A DNA stretch of 64,000 nucleotides from positions 2,576,259-2,640,258 of the forward strand of contig CM046847.1 in NCBI GenBank assembly GCA_025618425.1, in the 5' to 3' direction. A program made the position numbers and the translations under genes. The stretch comes from Heliocidaris tuberculata. Lineage: Eukaryota > Echinodermata > Echinoidea > Camarodonta > Echinometridae. Below the pieces are notes generated by a model. It had not been told where the DNA came from and searched no databases. It was given only the letters and a program-made list of their open reading frames with translations. Positions 35,674 through 47,654 of the stretch are shown here, piece by piece (the stretch's first letter is position 1; each line of letters starts with the position of its first letter).

Positions 35674-38600
35674 TCATATCATATTCACGGGAGGCAACAT
35701 TTGCATCTGGTTGAAAAAGTTAACCCCTGCGTCTTCGGGAACGCAGTTGAAACCTGGGGAGAACGGAAAATTACCGAAAGGTGATGACGATCTCGATCCC
35801 GGAGCAGCGAAAGCGGCTCCCTGATCAACACCTAAATCGTAAGCGTAACCGTAAGGCGGCTGGAAAGGAACACCACTCGCGGTCGACGTCCCGTGCATCG
35901 CACTCACCTGTGTTGTCATCGTTGGGACTGGCATATGACTGTGCATCGCAGACGACATCATCACGCTTGCGTTCGAGTTATTGTATTGAGGCGCGTAAGG
36001 ATGAGCGACAGAGTTCGGTGCGGCAGCGGCAGGAGCACCCTGGGGGCTTGATGCGAACGTGTTCACTCCTGTCGGGATCGAAGAAGAGTACGAATTCGGC
36101 ACTGATGACGTGGTTGAGTTCATGGGCGCGTAAACCACGCCCGCTCCACATTGTGGTGCCATCATCGGAGCCGCCATGCATGAAGGACTTGAACCATTAA
36201 AGTTGGGAATGTAACCGGTGTCAGGAGTGGGATTAGTAGGATGTAACTGCGTGGGAACGGCTGGCTGGTAATGAGCAAACGACGCTGCAGATGATGACGT
36301 CTCCTCCGATTTTATCTGACCTTTTATCTGACTTTTGAGATGTTGTGGAGGTAGTGGGTTGGTCCCAGTAGGGGGTTTAGCTTGGATGTTAGTGGTGGAT
36401 CCCACTTTTTGCCTTTTCAACTTGCTTCGACGGTTCTGAAACCATATCTTTACCTGTATGAAATACATAAAAATGTTGGTGACATGATCTATTGTGAAAC
36501 TCACTATACATAAACACACACACACAAAAGAGGTAATACATGTAGTATTATTTACAAGCCGAAATAGTATATCATTCAGACTAAGAAGTTATCACTAAAT
36601 CAAACATTTCTTTTGGGCTATGACTCATTTATATGAGACCGAAAGCCCGCGAGACCGACAGTATCGATATACTGTGAACCCTCAGATAAGTTTTCATAAG
36701 TTTTCAAGGAATGGCATTGTCATTCTCGTGGGCTGTAGGTCAGGGATGAGTTGAACAGACTATGAAATATAATTAGGTTACCGAATGTATAGGCCTACTT
36801 AGCATTAATTTTCTTTGATTTACAAAGAGTAACCATTTTGATATCAATGCCCTTTAAGGATTTTGATTTCATGATTAATGTATAAATATAAAACTGTCTC
36901 TTTATTATATCCGAAATCCAGTGATGTTAAACATAAATCAAATAGGGGCGATCGTGGAGCGCATAGGGGTAGCTGACTCTAACCAAGACTATATACTGTA
37001 TCATGAGCAGCGTGTGTTTCCAATAAATATACTTCCCCCTTCCACTTCAGAGGATGGACCGACAATCCTGACTGAATACCTTACAAAATATATATATTTT
37101 GATTTCTAAACCTTATGATACAAAGACTGTTAATACTAAAAAAAAAAAAAAGGGGGAAAAAAGAGAGACTTACATGATGATCATCGAGACCAATTGAGTT
37201 GGAGAACTCTTTCCTCTCTACACTGGTAAGATATCGCTGTTGATCAAACCTCCGTTCCATCGCATACACCTGGTTCCTCGTAAAAGATGTACGCTTCTTA
37301 CCAAGTCCACCTTTTAGAATATGCAAATGCAAAGATATAGATAACCTTTCTGCATAATTATGTCTTTTAAAATCATTTTATTTTCATTTTTTTTTTCTTA
37401 GATTATGAAGAACTTACGGAGGTGCAATAAACCGTGAACATGTTGAGAAAAGGGTTCTAATCATGGCCACGTTAATCATGAACTGGTTTCAAATTTCAAA
37501 CTATTTTTAAAAAACAAAATACATCTGTCTGTCTTGTTTTCATCATGTCCAAACGCTAAAAGGACTTTCGTTTCATCCTCCTAATACTTTTGGTGCATCC
37601 CAATCACGCCAGTTCCCCATGATGGCTGGCCCCACGTCGCGACGTGGGCGCGTCGTCACGCAACCGTTTATACCTGGTTGATTGAAATAACGTGGTTTGG
37701 ACACACTCTTAAAAAAGTTGGGGAAAAAAAATGCCCAATTTTTAACCAACATTGGGCAACATACTGTCCACACAACTTTTGGTTAAAATTTGCCCAACTG
37801 ATGTTGGGCAATCCATTTACTATGTTGTTGGGCAAATTAAATTGCCCATCAGTTGGTGACCCATTAGATTTTACCCTACTCTACAATTGCCCAACTGTTG
37901 GTTATATTCTCAGTTGGGTAATTATTGCCCAACCAATCTTACCCAATATTTGTTCAGCTGTTTGGTAACAAATATCATGTGGTTGGCCAAATTCAGCTGC
38001 CCAATTTATTGTTTCCTTTTTCCTCCAACCTAGGTAAAAAAAAAAAAAATCTGCTTGTTACGTTCTTCTGGGTCTTAACCTAATCAATCCTAACCTATCC
38101 TATTTTAAGCTATTCTATCCTATATCTTAACCTATCCTATATCTTAACCTATCCTATCCTAGTCCTATCCTATCCAGTTAGTGCAAACTAGTGCAAGCTC
38201 TTATATACCCCTTATATTTTTTTTATGCATTCGGTGACAGTTAGTAAATCGGGCCACCCCAAACCATACGCTACTAAAAATTCATGAATATTCATATAAG
38301 TGTTTTCCCCAATATTGGGTTAAAATATTAACCACAAGTTGGGCAAAAGTGAATTTCTAACCAACCATCAGTTACCCAACAAAATTTACCCAACTGGCAA
38401 AGGAAATGTGACAAAATTACACAACTACAGGGCAACAAGTACCCAACCCATAATTACCAAATACTGTTGGTAAATATATGCCCAATATTTAGGTAAAAAG
38501 TATTGACCAATGTTGGTTACACCACTCGAGTGTCCAGTTGGTTAATAATAGCCCAGAATTGGGAATATTTTTAACCAACCAGCAGTTACCCAACTAAATT

Positions 38601-40719
38601 TACCCAACATTTTAAGAGTGTTGCATGATCTGATGAAAACAAATCACGTTCAGCATTTTTAAAAATAAAATAAATGTTTAGTGTTTTAGTAGAAGTAGGT
38701 CATTGTATAGCCAGTAGGCAGGCTATAAGAAACCATCTCACTGCCTGCATGATAACCATGATAAAAGAAGACGGTTTACCCGAGAATGGGTAATTTCATA
38801 ATACCTATCATTTTTCAAGCGAGCAAAAAAAAAAAAAAAAAAAAAGAGGAAGAAGGGGGGGGGGGGGAAGGAGAAAGAGAAGGGGAAATGGAGAAGAGAA
38901 GGCTAGGCCATGCAATTATGACATAACTTTTATAGTCCTATTTGTTATTTTAAGACCTTCGACGTGCGACGTTGCTATACGCGTCATTTTGCCCCCCCCC
39001 CCTCCTATTTAAATACCCTGGCGCCGCCCCTGGACTACGGTATACATGGTTACCTCCGGATCTTGATCTTTTTGGTTTTGCACCATTGGTCGATGTCGAC
39101 TGCGTCAAGGAGAGCGATGTCATTGCCATTGCCGTCTGAGTTTGATCGTCAGATGGCGATGTCGATGCCAGGCTTAGGGCGACTGACGAAGACGATGTGG
39201 AGTTCGAGTTGACGCTTAGATACGAAGCTGGTGGAGTCTGCATGAGAAAGTATTATATTTCTTGGCAATTAACGTGCACCTTCAATTAAAGCAAGATTCA
39301 ATAACAACAATGTACATCCATAACGGGGAGCAAGGCACCCTTAACCTGACCTCTTATTTTCATTATTATTGATGTCATTAATCGGACGTTGTCGGGGGAT
39401 TTTGGGCCTCGTATTTACCTACTGAACTGGGGGAAGAGCTTTGTTTCATTATAGTTATCGTTTTGGACTTAAGCGTTAGATGAGAGTTCGAATTTAACCT
39501 ACCCTTGGTTGGGTTCCTGTAAATCTTTTTATCGTTTTCCTTTTTTTTCTTTTGTTGCGGAAATCGCGTCTATGTCAAATAGTTTGCCCTCTTTTGTATC
39601 CTTCTTAAAAATTTTAGCCTCCATTTTCTTTCTTTCTCTCTAAAAATCACTCTCTCTCCCTTTCTCTCGATCTCCCACCTCTCATTCTTTTCCTGGCCTC
39701 TCCTTCTCTTTCTTGCTCGCTTTCTCTCTTTCTCTCTCTCTCTCTCTCCAGCTTTCCCCCTTTCTTTCATCCTCATTTTTCTCATCTTTTCCCCTTCATT
39801 CTCTCTAGCAAAATGTTCATTTCGGAAGTATGCACCCCCCTTTTTTCTACACTCTAGCAAAAACCAACCTCCCTACTGCTACGTACTGATTATGTTTTTT
39901 TTTTTTTTTTTACAGTTATAGGTGATTTTATTTTCAAAAATCATATAAATTAATATTTATTTGTTTTATTACGAACATAAGCATTTTCAAAGAAATAATT
40001 TTCGGCAATGTACTTACAGGAACTTTAGATCCTGGTTCATTGGTGCTAATGATGTTAAGGATTCCATGGTCTGTCATCATGATGGTGGTTTGATAGGGTC
40101 GGTCGGTCGATACGAGAGGAACTCCAGGTACCGCCTCGGCCATCTCTAGTTTCTTGTCAATCTTCAGCAGCCCATCTCCTGGAGCATGAGCCTTGTAGGT
40201 GTGTTGGTTGATCCTCTTTCCATCCTTCTGAGGAGGTAGCCTGACCTTGGTTGGGATCTTGATCATGAGTGGGATGTGGTAAGGATGATGCGGAGTGCGG
40301 TAGTCACCAAGCGCCGTCGAGATGGCACTAGAACTCATGCGGGGAAGCGGAATGGGAACCGCGGAAAAGGATGCTGCACTGGAGATGTGTGCCGCGGATT
40401 TCGGCTGGGGAAGGCTGGGGTTCTTCGCGAGCTTCCCGCTATCACCCGAAAGAGCGCCGAACTCGGAATCGGACTCGGAACAGAGCAAGGACTTGACAGC
40501 TTCAATGCGAGATGTAGAGTTTGTTGGCAACCTCGCAGCGGCTGCTAGGTTGTCCGGGACTAATCGAGTAACTGGAGGTGGTCCTGCCTCCATACTGTTG
40601 TTATTCGTGGGAGGCAGAGGCGCCAAGCCGTATGAAGTAGGCAAGAAGTGTTGAGGAATCTGATCTATGGTGTGAGCCGCCGACGAGGACTGTGAGGAGA
40701 TAAAATCTTCCAAAAGCAT
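35674..40719 (-). CDS. Divergent ANTP-class (NK-like) homeobox transcription factor
   Basis: Four coding exons on the minus strand: 40018-40719, 39054-39237, 37174-37310 and 35674-36453. They join in frame to 600 residues. The first ATG in frame is at 40,719; an in-frame stop lies shortly upstream. Residues 1-296 are low-complexity Ser/Pro/Ala-rich sequence. A basic KPKRSRS precedes the homeodomain, which is split across exons 3 and 4 exactly between positions 44 and 45, a common ANTP-class intron site. Helix I is QVYAMERRFDQQRYL, like NK2/NK3/NK4 proteins. Helix III is VKIWFQNRRSKLKRQK, with W48, F49, Q50, N51 and R53 intact. Position 54 is Ser, as in Dlx, not Tyr as in NK2, and positions 41-44 are DDHH where T-E-T-Q is usual. 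The C-terminal about 240 residues are Pro/Ser/Met-rich. No tinman (TN) or eh1 motif is seen. A nuclear DNA-binding regulator is certain; the subfamily is not. Confidence 0.9.
37703..38621. mobile_element. Inverted-repeat element with ACACTCTTAAAA ends and TTGGGCAA internal repeats
   Basis: The left end ACACTCTTAAAAAAGTTGGG mirrors the right end CCCAACATTTTAAGAGTGT. Most of the interior is built from TTGGGCAA/TTGCCCAA and TTACCCAACT variants, so it is internally repetitive. A CCTATCCTA microsatellite occupies about 38,085-38,175. It sits in homeobox intron 2. Confidence 0.85.
39625..39800. repeat. CT-rich microsatellite in homeobox intron 1
   Basis: TTTCTCTCTC-type tract; the Arg/Glu/Lys-rich frame on the minus strand is repeat-encoded. 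Confidence 0.8.
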
Positions 40720-42429
40720 TTCCGATTCGTACAATAGCACATAAACTCAAGTTGACGAACGGAAGTACGTAAACTGTTAAACGACCTGTTATCACCTAAA
40801 GCTAATAAACTACAAAGTATATACACGCATGACATGAAGAAAACCACTTTCTACAAGGGAACCCGTTGAGTTGCAACCTGTAAAATATTCTACGAGTTTT
40901 AGCAGATGTACGATTAGGTTATTAACCCGACAAAGAACTAAGAAGGAATGCCTTCAAGATCTTTTGCGGGGCAGGAGTTTCCCCCTACATAAGGGGAGCA
41001 TTGTCACCTCCAAGTTGATGCTATTGTCCCAACCGTGATACAAATTGTAAAGCTCTGTTCATTGGTTTCGCGGACATCATGCTATGTAAACTTTTCAGAG
41101 GATAATCCTTATATGTCTAGGAATCCGACCCATTTCACATCAACCTTGGAAATCTCATCATTATTTACTAGTTCCACGGTCCTACATTGTCTTGAGGCAC
41201 GGAACTATTCCGTTTATTGCATTTCAGTGAACATATTTTGCTACCCCTTAAATCTGCGAATGAATACCGGGATGAATACCAACAATCTGTATATTTATAT
41301 TATTCCGAACATTATATAGAGCTCTTTTCTCCGGGGGGGGGGGGGGGGGGGGGGAGGAGGATTTATGAATCGTGTGATGTAGTGGTAGTACCTGACTGTG
41401 AATAGTCCTTAGATTGTTTTGATGAGATAAAAAAAAAAACTCACTCTGCATTCTGATCAAATTAGCAAATTATGAATAAAGACTGTATAAAAGTTCATGT
41501 ATATAGGTGCTTATAGACACTCAGTTAAAGAGACTTTAAATGGGAAAAAATATTAAGGAACATATTACAGGTTAGTATCTAGTATGTCCTATGATAGAAT
41601 GTGTATTATTATCTAATATATAGGCTCTGGATTTTAGAAAGGCCGTTGTTAGTTTAAAGAAACATCACTGTAAAGAAAGGAACACTTGTATTTCAAGGGT
41701 AGGATTATGCACGAAAGAACTTACAAAGGATTACATTTTGCATGTGCACGGGACCTGAAGTCCACTTTTCGTCTGCGGGATCTGAACACTGGAAAATCAC
41801 ACTAAATACCCAGCGAAGCGTGACACGATGACACAGAAGGCTTAAAAAGCATGTGATCAGCCAGTCATTAAATGGAAGGGGGTTAAGCTTTATGGGCGTT
41901 TACCTAATCTTTCTTATTATTTGTTTTCTTAGCACCCCGTAATTCCAGAACTAGATTTCGAATCAATAGACCCTATCTCAAAGGATTAATCAAACATTAT
42001 TGAGATAAATTCAAGGTTTTAAAGAAAAAGCTTAGCCCCCCCCCCCCATACTCCCCTACCTCCTTGTCATAAGATTTCTTTTAATATATATACCATCATG
42101 TTTAATTGCTATGTGGGCTCATTAATTTTGAATATGTAAGTGGAAAGTCCCAGGGCTGGTCATTATTGTTGACATATAGAAGAGTTTTTTTCCCATATCT
42201 TCTTAATTGGCAAACGAGCTTCATGGTCATATCATTTCTAAAATAACGTTTAAAAATATTTCTCTTTTTGTTTTACTTAGCCATGTTGCTTTCCACCAAA
42301 TTTATGGAAAGGTTTTGCCTTATAACCTCTTTTTTATTTATAAATAGATAAATACCTTGAAATTTTAATTATCATATACATATATATATATATGTATAAA
42401 TTTATGTTTTATCATTGATATTAGCATTG

Positions 42430-42488
<59 letters not shown>

Positions 42489-43148
42489 ACGATCAGCTAA
42501 TATCAATGATAGAACATAAATTTCTGTAAGCCACTAAACTAAATGAACTAAAGCGTGATAAAAAATAATGATGAATAAAAACGTAAAAAGTTAAGGAAAT
42601 GGAGAAAACGATAAATTTAGGAAGGAATTTTCATTAACTTGGAGTCTTAGACAATATGAAATAAAGAGAAGATATAGAAAGAGAAGGTGATTATGTAGAT
42701 GAATATAACAAGAAGTGAAAGCGGTAAGATAAGATTTTCCTCTCAGCTGAAATACTTCTCGTATTCTCATACCTCGCACTAAATGTTGAATAACATTCGG
42801 AATAAGTTGAAAATGATACATCTGAAAGAATCTTCATCCTCAACGGTTATACGTCGTTTTTTTATTTTCATTTATTTTTATTTTTATTTTTATTTTTATT
42901 TAATTATTTTTTTTTTGGGGGGGGGGGAAGGTTCATAATTTCTGAAGTTTCGGAATTATGAACCTTCAGAATAACGAACACTCGGAAAAACGAATCTGGG
43001 GGAAATAAGTGCCCCTGCTCAACGATGTTGGCGTATAAAACTTGATAATGAACCTCGTTTATATAATATATTTCGTAGGGACTCTAAAATACAACCCGAC
43101 AACCAGACAATTAATACTGTGTTATGACTTAGAAATCATAGCAGCTCC
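40720..43148. other. Intergenic stretch upstream of the homeobox gene
   Basis: No coding pattern is recognised. It should contain the homeobox promoter near its left end. It includes a G run at 41,334-41,354, a C run at 42,036-42,047, a TA-centred foldback at 42,398-42,523 and a T/G-run block at 42,870-42,930. Confidence 0.4.
42398..42523. repeat. TA microsatellite inside an inverted repeat
   Basis: AATTTATGTTTTATCATTGA TATTAG mirrors CTAATATCAATGATAGAACATAAATT. About 55 bases of TA repeat lie between them, forming a cruciform-capable foldback. Confidence 0.8.
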
Positions 43149-43237
43149 CCGTCGATAGCTCAGTTGGTAGAGCGGAGGACTGTAGAGGTTAAAGCACTGA
43201 CATCCTTAGGTCGCTGGTTCGAATCCGGCTCGACGGA
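43149..43237 (+). tRNA. tRNA-Tyr: tRNA-Tyr(GUA) with 16-nt intron, copy 1
   Basis: The acceptor stem CCGTCGA pairs with TCGACGG and the discriminator is A. The A box is TAGCTCAGTTGGTAG and the B box GGTTCGAATCC. Anticodon GTA lies in ACTGTAG, and a 16-base intron follows position 37, the canonical eukaryotic tRNA-Tyr intron site. The mature length is 73 before CCA. A T5 terminator lies about 15 bases downstream. Confidence 0.95.
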
Positions 43238-44682
43238 CGCGTTGTTCTTTTTGTCGTTTTGTTTCATTTTACTGGCCGGATCTAGGGGATCTCGCTCCCT
43301 CTTGATGTTCAGGCTAATATCCATCTGTCCTGTCCGTAAGGGAGTGTGGCATAAACTTATCTTATGTGAATATTTTTGCAAAAATATATCATTCTGTTAA
43401 CAATCAAAACATTTTTGTTATATGTGTTTGTCAAATATAGACCTACGTAATAACAAACAATGTTTTTTGTTGTTGTTGTTGTTTTTTTTTTACACTCGTT
43501 CATTTTGGCTAACTCGGAACTCTCAGTGCAGTTTTTTCTTGTTATTCATTCTCTTGTTATGTTTGTATAATTTTCTTTATGTTGCAAAGCGCCTTGAGCA
43601 TTTAATCAAAGTGGATAATGGCGCTATAGAAACCTTATTTATTATTATTATTGGTTGTCTACTAGAAAAGATGAACGATTTCATACTTCGTATAGGCTTT
43701 GATTAACACTCTCCCCCCCTCCCCCCCCCCCCCCCCCTCTCTCTCTTTTTTACCTTTCCCACACTAACTTCCTTTTTCTCTCAGTGGCGGACTTAAGGGG
43801 GAAAATTTCGGCCCCTGTCCCCCTTTTGAAACCAAAGTGTACATTTGCCCCTCTTTTTGTAAATTGTGACCCCCTATAAATTCAGACCTTGTTTTTCTCC
43901 CCTTGTCAGGGAATTTTGAAAGACAAAGATACCCCAAATATGTGATGACCCTTTTCTTGTTTGTCGGAAAATTATCTGAGATTTGTGCCTCCCCTTTCTG
44001 AAAAAAAAAAATTAAAAAAAATCCTGGATCCGCCCCTAATATTTTTCTCTCACCCTTTGGGCATAGCGGCTTATCGCCTCTGTTAGTCTGTGTATCTATA
44101 TTTTCACAAAAGATTATCTTTGGGGTAATAATACGCAGTTTATTCTCTTGTAAAGTGTTCACACCACACTGATAAACACATTTACGACATCATAAATCTT
44201 CTCAAACATTTAAGCCGAAACTGAATGTGTGGGAACGTACGATCTGTCATAAATGGTTATAAACTTCAAATATTATACTTTAGTATTAGCTTTATACCGT
44301 TATATGTCGTAATTGGCATATCCAGCATAAATACGATTCCGCGAACCCTCCTCCATTTGAGTGCCAAGGATATTGTAGTTGGTCTCCGGGGCTGTACATT
44401 CCATCCCCTGTATATTATTTTTTGGATACGCCACTAGGAGGTGACAATAGTTCTGAAAAAAAAAACATTGAATGATCAAAGATTATGCTTATTTCAAGAT
44501 TGGCATTGTTGAAAAGGCTATTATATTGCCCTGTCTACTCCTTTCCTTTTTACATAATCTTTTCCCATCATGAATAGGCCGACATGGTATATATCATTTA
44601 GATCTATAACCTCAATTATTGCCTTTCCTTTACTTACATCCGTTAGCAAATAATTCATTTTAAGTCACTTCTTATCAGCTTT
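43238..44682. other. Spacer between tRNA-Tyr copies 1 and 2
   Basis: It holds the tail of a tRNA-SINE-type element (AAGCGCCTTGAGCATTTAATC ... GGCGCTATAGAAACC then ATT repeats, 43,585-43,645). A C run lies at 43,711-43,737. A 'GTGGCGGACTTAAGGG ... CCTGGATCCGCCCCTAA' repeat occupies 43,787-44,040. No gene. Confidence 0.5.
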
Positions 44683-44772
44683 CCGTCGATAGCTCAGTTG
44701 GTAGAGCGGAGGACTGTAGAGGTTCAATGCACTGACATCCTTAGGTCGCTGGTTCGAATCCGGCTCGACGGA
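44683..44772 (+). tRNA. tRNA-Tyr: tRNA-Tyr(GUA) with 17-nt intron, copy 2
   Basis: The mature sequence is identical to copy 1; the intron is one base longer (17 nt). A T5 run follows the gene. Confidence 0.95.
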
Positions 44773-45014
44773 CGCGTTGTTCTTTTTGATCGTTGTTTTT
44801 TGTGTTTGTTTTGTTTTTTGTTCATGTGTGTGTGTTTGTGTGTTTGTGTGCAAACTTTCAATTTTGAAAGTTTGTTGTTGTTGATATGATTACGCTGTAA
44901 CTTTTGTTATTATTGTGACATTTTCTATCAACTCTTCAATTAAAATGATGTTACTGATAAATATTTACCATGTTAGACACCGTCATGTTCACAGACACAC
45001 AATAAGCGTACGAG

Positions 45015-45225
45015 GTGGCGGTGGGGTGGGGTGGATTTTTAAAGTTCCGATATTCGGGCAATCACTACCTTATATTCGGGCAGCATTTATACTTTGTACA
45101 TTTTCATTTTAAAAAATGTCAAAAATTTCGCTTCGCTCGTTCGCATTAAAAAAAAAAGAATCTGGAAACTTGATCTTTGGGCAAAAGGCATCAGCCCCCC
45201 CCCCCCCTTGCAAAAATGTGTCTGT
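45015..45225. repeat. Dispersed 'TTCGGGCA' poly-G repeat, copy 2 (inside the tRNA unit)
   Basis: AAAGTTCCGATATTCGGGCA is followed by TTTCGCTTCGCTCGTTCGCA, GGGCAAAAGGCATCAGCC and a C run, matching the complement of the 10,265-10,725 copy in order. Confidence 0.8.
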
Positions 45226-45340
45226 AAGTTATGCAGACACATACCTGTGAACCCCAGTATCATTATTCTCTCACCATATAGCGATTTGGCGTCTATGTCG
45301 TAAATTGTATGTTGTCACGATAGATAATATTGTCTGTTTG

Positions 45341-45397
45341 GAGCCAGAAGGGCGTTAAGTCAAATACTTCAACACAGAGTTAAAGCCCTTCTGGCTC
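45341..45397. repeat. Strong hairpin GAGCCAGAAGGGC / GCCCTTCTGGCTC
   Basis: A 13-base stem plus TTAA.../...TTAA encloses a loop of about 25 bases. It shares its AGAAGGGCGTTAA arm with the hairpin at 18,971. It could be a small mobile foldback; no RNA family is recognised. Confidence 0.65.
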
Positions 45398-45799
45398 TCA
45401 ACATAATTATATTTATAGGTAAGTATACAGCGTGTTGACACCTCCGCTATATAAGCTTGATTATCTTGACTTAAGCACACAAACAAAAAAGGGGGAAAAC
45501 TTCTCAAACGTTTAACTAACATCCTGTACAGGTAGGTAGAAATAGTGTTCCATCATACGCCTATAATCTTTAATTTACCTTCAAAATATTATGTTCCATT
45601 AATTGAGTAATAATTTTCACCAAATAAGATACATGTATAATAAAGAAACCATTTGCAGTGTACGATACTCATTTTCACTCTTGTATTCATTTCAAAATAA
45701 TCCAATACTTGGATCATAAGTGTTCTGTCTTGTTTCAATATCCGTCCATATGATTATGGACGATTATCTTCTCACCATGAGCCCATAACGGCAAGCTTT

Positions 45800-45890
45800 C
45801 CGTCGATAGCTCAGTTGGTAGAGCGGAGGACTGTAGAGGTTTAAAAGTACTGACATCCTTAGGTCGCTGGTTCGAATCCGGCTCGACGGA
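45800..45890 (+). tRNA. tRNA-Tyr: tRNA-Tyr(GUA) with 18-nt intron, copy 3
   Basis: Same 73-nt mature body as copies 1 and 2, with an 18-base intron after position 37. Flanks resemble those of copies 4 and 5 (CACAAACAAAAAAGGGGGAA and GTTCCATCAT upstream). Confidence 0.95.
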
Positions 45891-46385
45891 CGCGTTGATC
45901 TTTTATTTGTTTTCATTGTTGTTGTTTTTTTTTTGCAAACCTTGACTCTTTTAAAGTTGACTATGTAAAAAAGTGAATATCATCAAACTACCGTATATTT
46001 GTTCTTAATTATTACTGTGACATTTTAAACTCAACGGATTTAAAAATGGCATTAAAACGATGGACACATGTTCAGACAAATTCATGAAAATCCTCTGCCA
46101 TTATTTCCTCACCCTGCATGTAGCTTTGTTGATTGGCGCGGCCTCTGCCTCTGTTACAAATTATATTTTTATGTTCTCACGATAGATTATGTCTAGGTTG
46201 GTATACAGTTTGTTTTATTTTCTGATTATTATGTTGCACCTCCGCTTTAAGCTCGCTTATCACAAACAAAAAAGGGGGAAATTCTCACACATTAAACTAA
46301 TATCCATACATGTTTGCGGAATGTTTGTTCCATCATAGACTTATTTATCCTTATCATCATGAACGAAACTGTGACGGCAAGCTTC

Positions 46386-46443
46386 CCGTCGAAAGCTCAG
46401 CTGGTAATCTTATAAGTCGCTGGTTCGACTCCAGCTCGACGGA
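46386..46443 (+). pseudogene. tRNA-Tyr pseudogene, anticodon arm lost
   Basis: The 5' acceptor/D-arm (CCGTCGAAAGCTCAGCTGGTA) and the T-arm/acceptor (TCGCTGGTTCGACTCCAGCTCGACGGA) remain. The whole anticodon arm and intron are deleted, leaving 58 bases. Confidence 0.9.
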
Positions 46444-46619
46444 CTCGTTGTTCCTTTCTTTTGGTATGTTTTCTTATTTGCAAACCTGCATCTTTTAATT
46501 AAAAAAAAAACTTTTACAGAATTACGCTGTAACTAACATTTTTAAAAATTATATTGACACTTCCTATTTACTCTTCACTTCAAGGAATTGAAATGATGAC
46601 ATTACAGTAATGGGCACAT

Positions 46620-46900
46620 AGGCGTTCGAGGCGGTGGGCGGGGGAGGGGGGGGGGGGGGTGGCCGGACTTTTAAAGTTCCGCTCAATATGCGGGGAAACC
46701 ACCACCTCAATTTCGGGCAGCATGATGTCAAAATAGCTTTGTATTTGTGCAGCGAGGAGCGAGGTGCCCGAATATGTAATTTATGTTCATTTTCATTAAA
46801 AAAAATTGTCAAAAACCGTGCTCACTTGATTCGATAGCTTGCAAAAATTTAGAAATGGGAAACTTGATATTCGTGCAAAGGCATTAGCCCTCTCGCAAAA
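46620..46900. repeat. Dispersed 'TTCGGGCA' poly-G repeat, copy 3
   Basis: A G run, then TTTTAAAGTTCCG, then ATTTCGGGCAGCATGATGTC, then GTGCAAAGGCATTAGCCCTC. It holds the same position relative to pseudogene copy 4 as the 45,015 repeat does to copy 2. Confidence 0.75.
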
Positions 46901-47230
46901 ATATGTGCCCTTAGGTTATGTAGACACATTCATGTAAACCCTCATTCTTTGACCTTGCGTGTGGCTTGCCTGTGGTCATGTTCTCACGATGGATTACGTT
47001 TAGGTAAGTATACAGTTTGTTATATTTTTTGATATGTTGACACTTCCGCTATAAGCTCGTTTATCTTGACTGAAGCACACAAACGCAAAATGGGGGGGGG
47101 GGGGGGGGGGAGGGGGGGGGGGACTTCTCACACATTGAAGTAACATCCTATACATGTATGTGGAATGTCTGTTCCATCATAAATTTATTCATTTAATTTT
47201 AAAATGAACGAACCTCTGTAGGCCAGCTTT

Positions 47231-47314
47231 CCGTCGATAGCTCAGAGCGGAGGACTATATAGAGGTCAATACACTGACATCCTTAGGTCGCTGGTTCGAA
47301 TCCGGCTCGACGGA
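47231..47314 (+). pseudogene. tRNA-Tyr pseudogene, D-loop deletion
   Basis: The acceptor and T arms are intact. TTGGTAG is missing from the D loop, and ACTGTAG is replaced by ACTATATAG at the anticodon, so it cannot fold or decode normally. Confidence 0.88.
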
Positions 47315-47563
47315 CATGCCCTATTTTCTGTTGTGTTTGTTGTTTTGTTGTTGTTTTTTGTTGCAAATATTGACAAAACTTTATCCGTTTTTCCTAGATG
47401 CATATGAATTGTAATAACTTCTCAGATTTCAGTGTACTACGTCAACAATTTTTACGACTTTTAGAACATATTTTTGTTTGTTGTACTGTCTAAACAAACA
47501 TTTATCTCTATCGTATAATCTATTAATATTTTGTATCAATTATTCTAAATATTTAACAGCTTC

Positions 47564-47654
47564 CCGTCGATAGCTCAGTTGGTAGAGCGGAGGACTGTAG
47601 AGGTTCATATTCACTGACATCCTTAGGTCGCTGGTTCGAATCCGGCTCGACGGA
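47564..47654 (+). tRNA. tRNA-Tyr: tRNA-Tyr(GUA) with 18-nt intron, copy 6
   Basis: Intact 73-nt mature body with an 18-base intron. A run of about ten T immediately follows the discriminator base and would be an efficient polymerase III terminator. Confidence 0.95.

Noticed and set aside
40720..40740. Upstream GTG start for the homeobox gene
   Set aside because: GTG starts are not expected in an animal nuclear gene. The ATG at 40,719 is in the same frame seven codons later.
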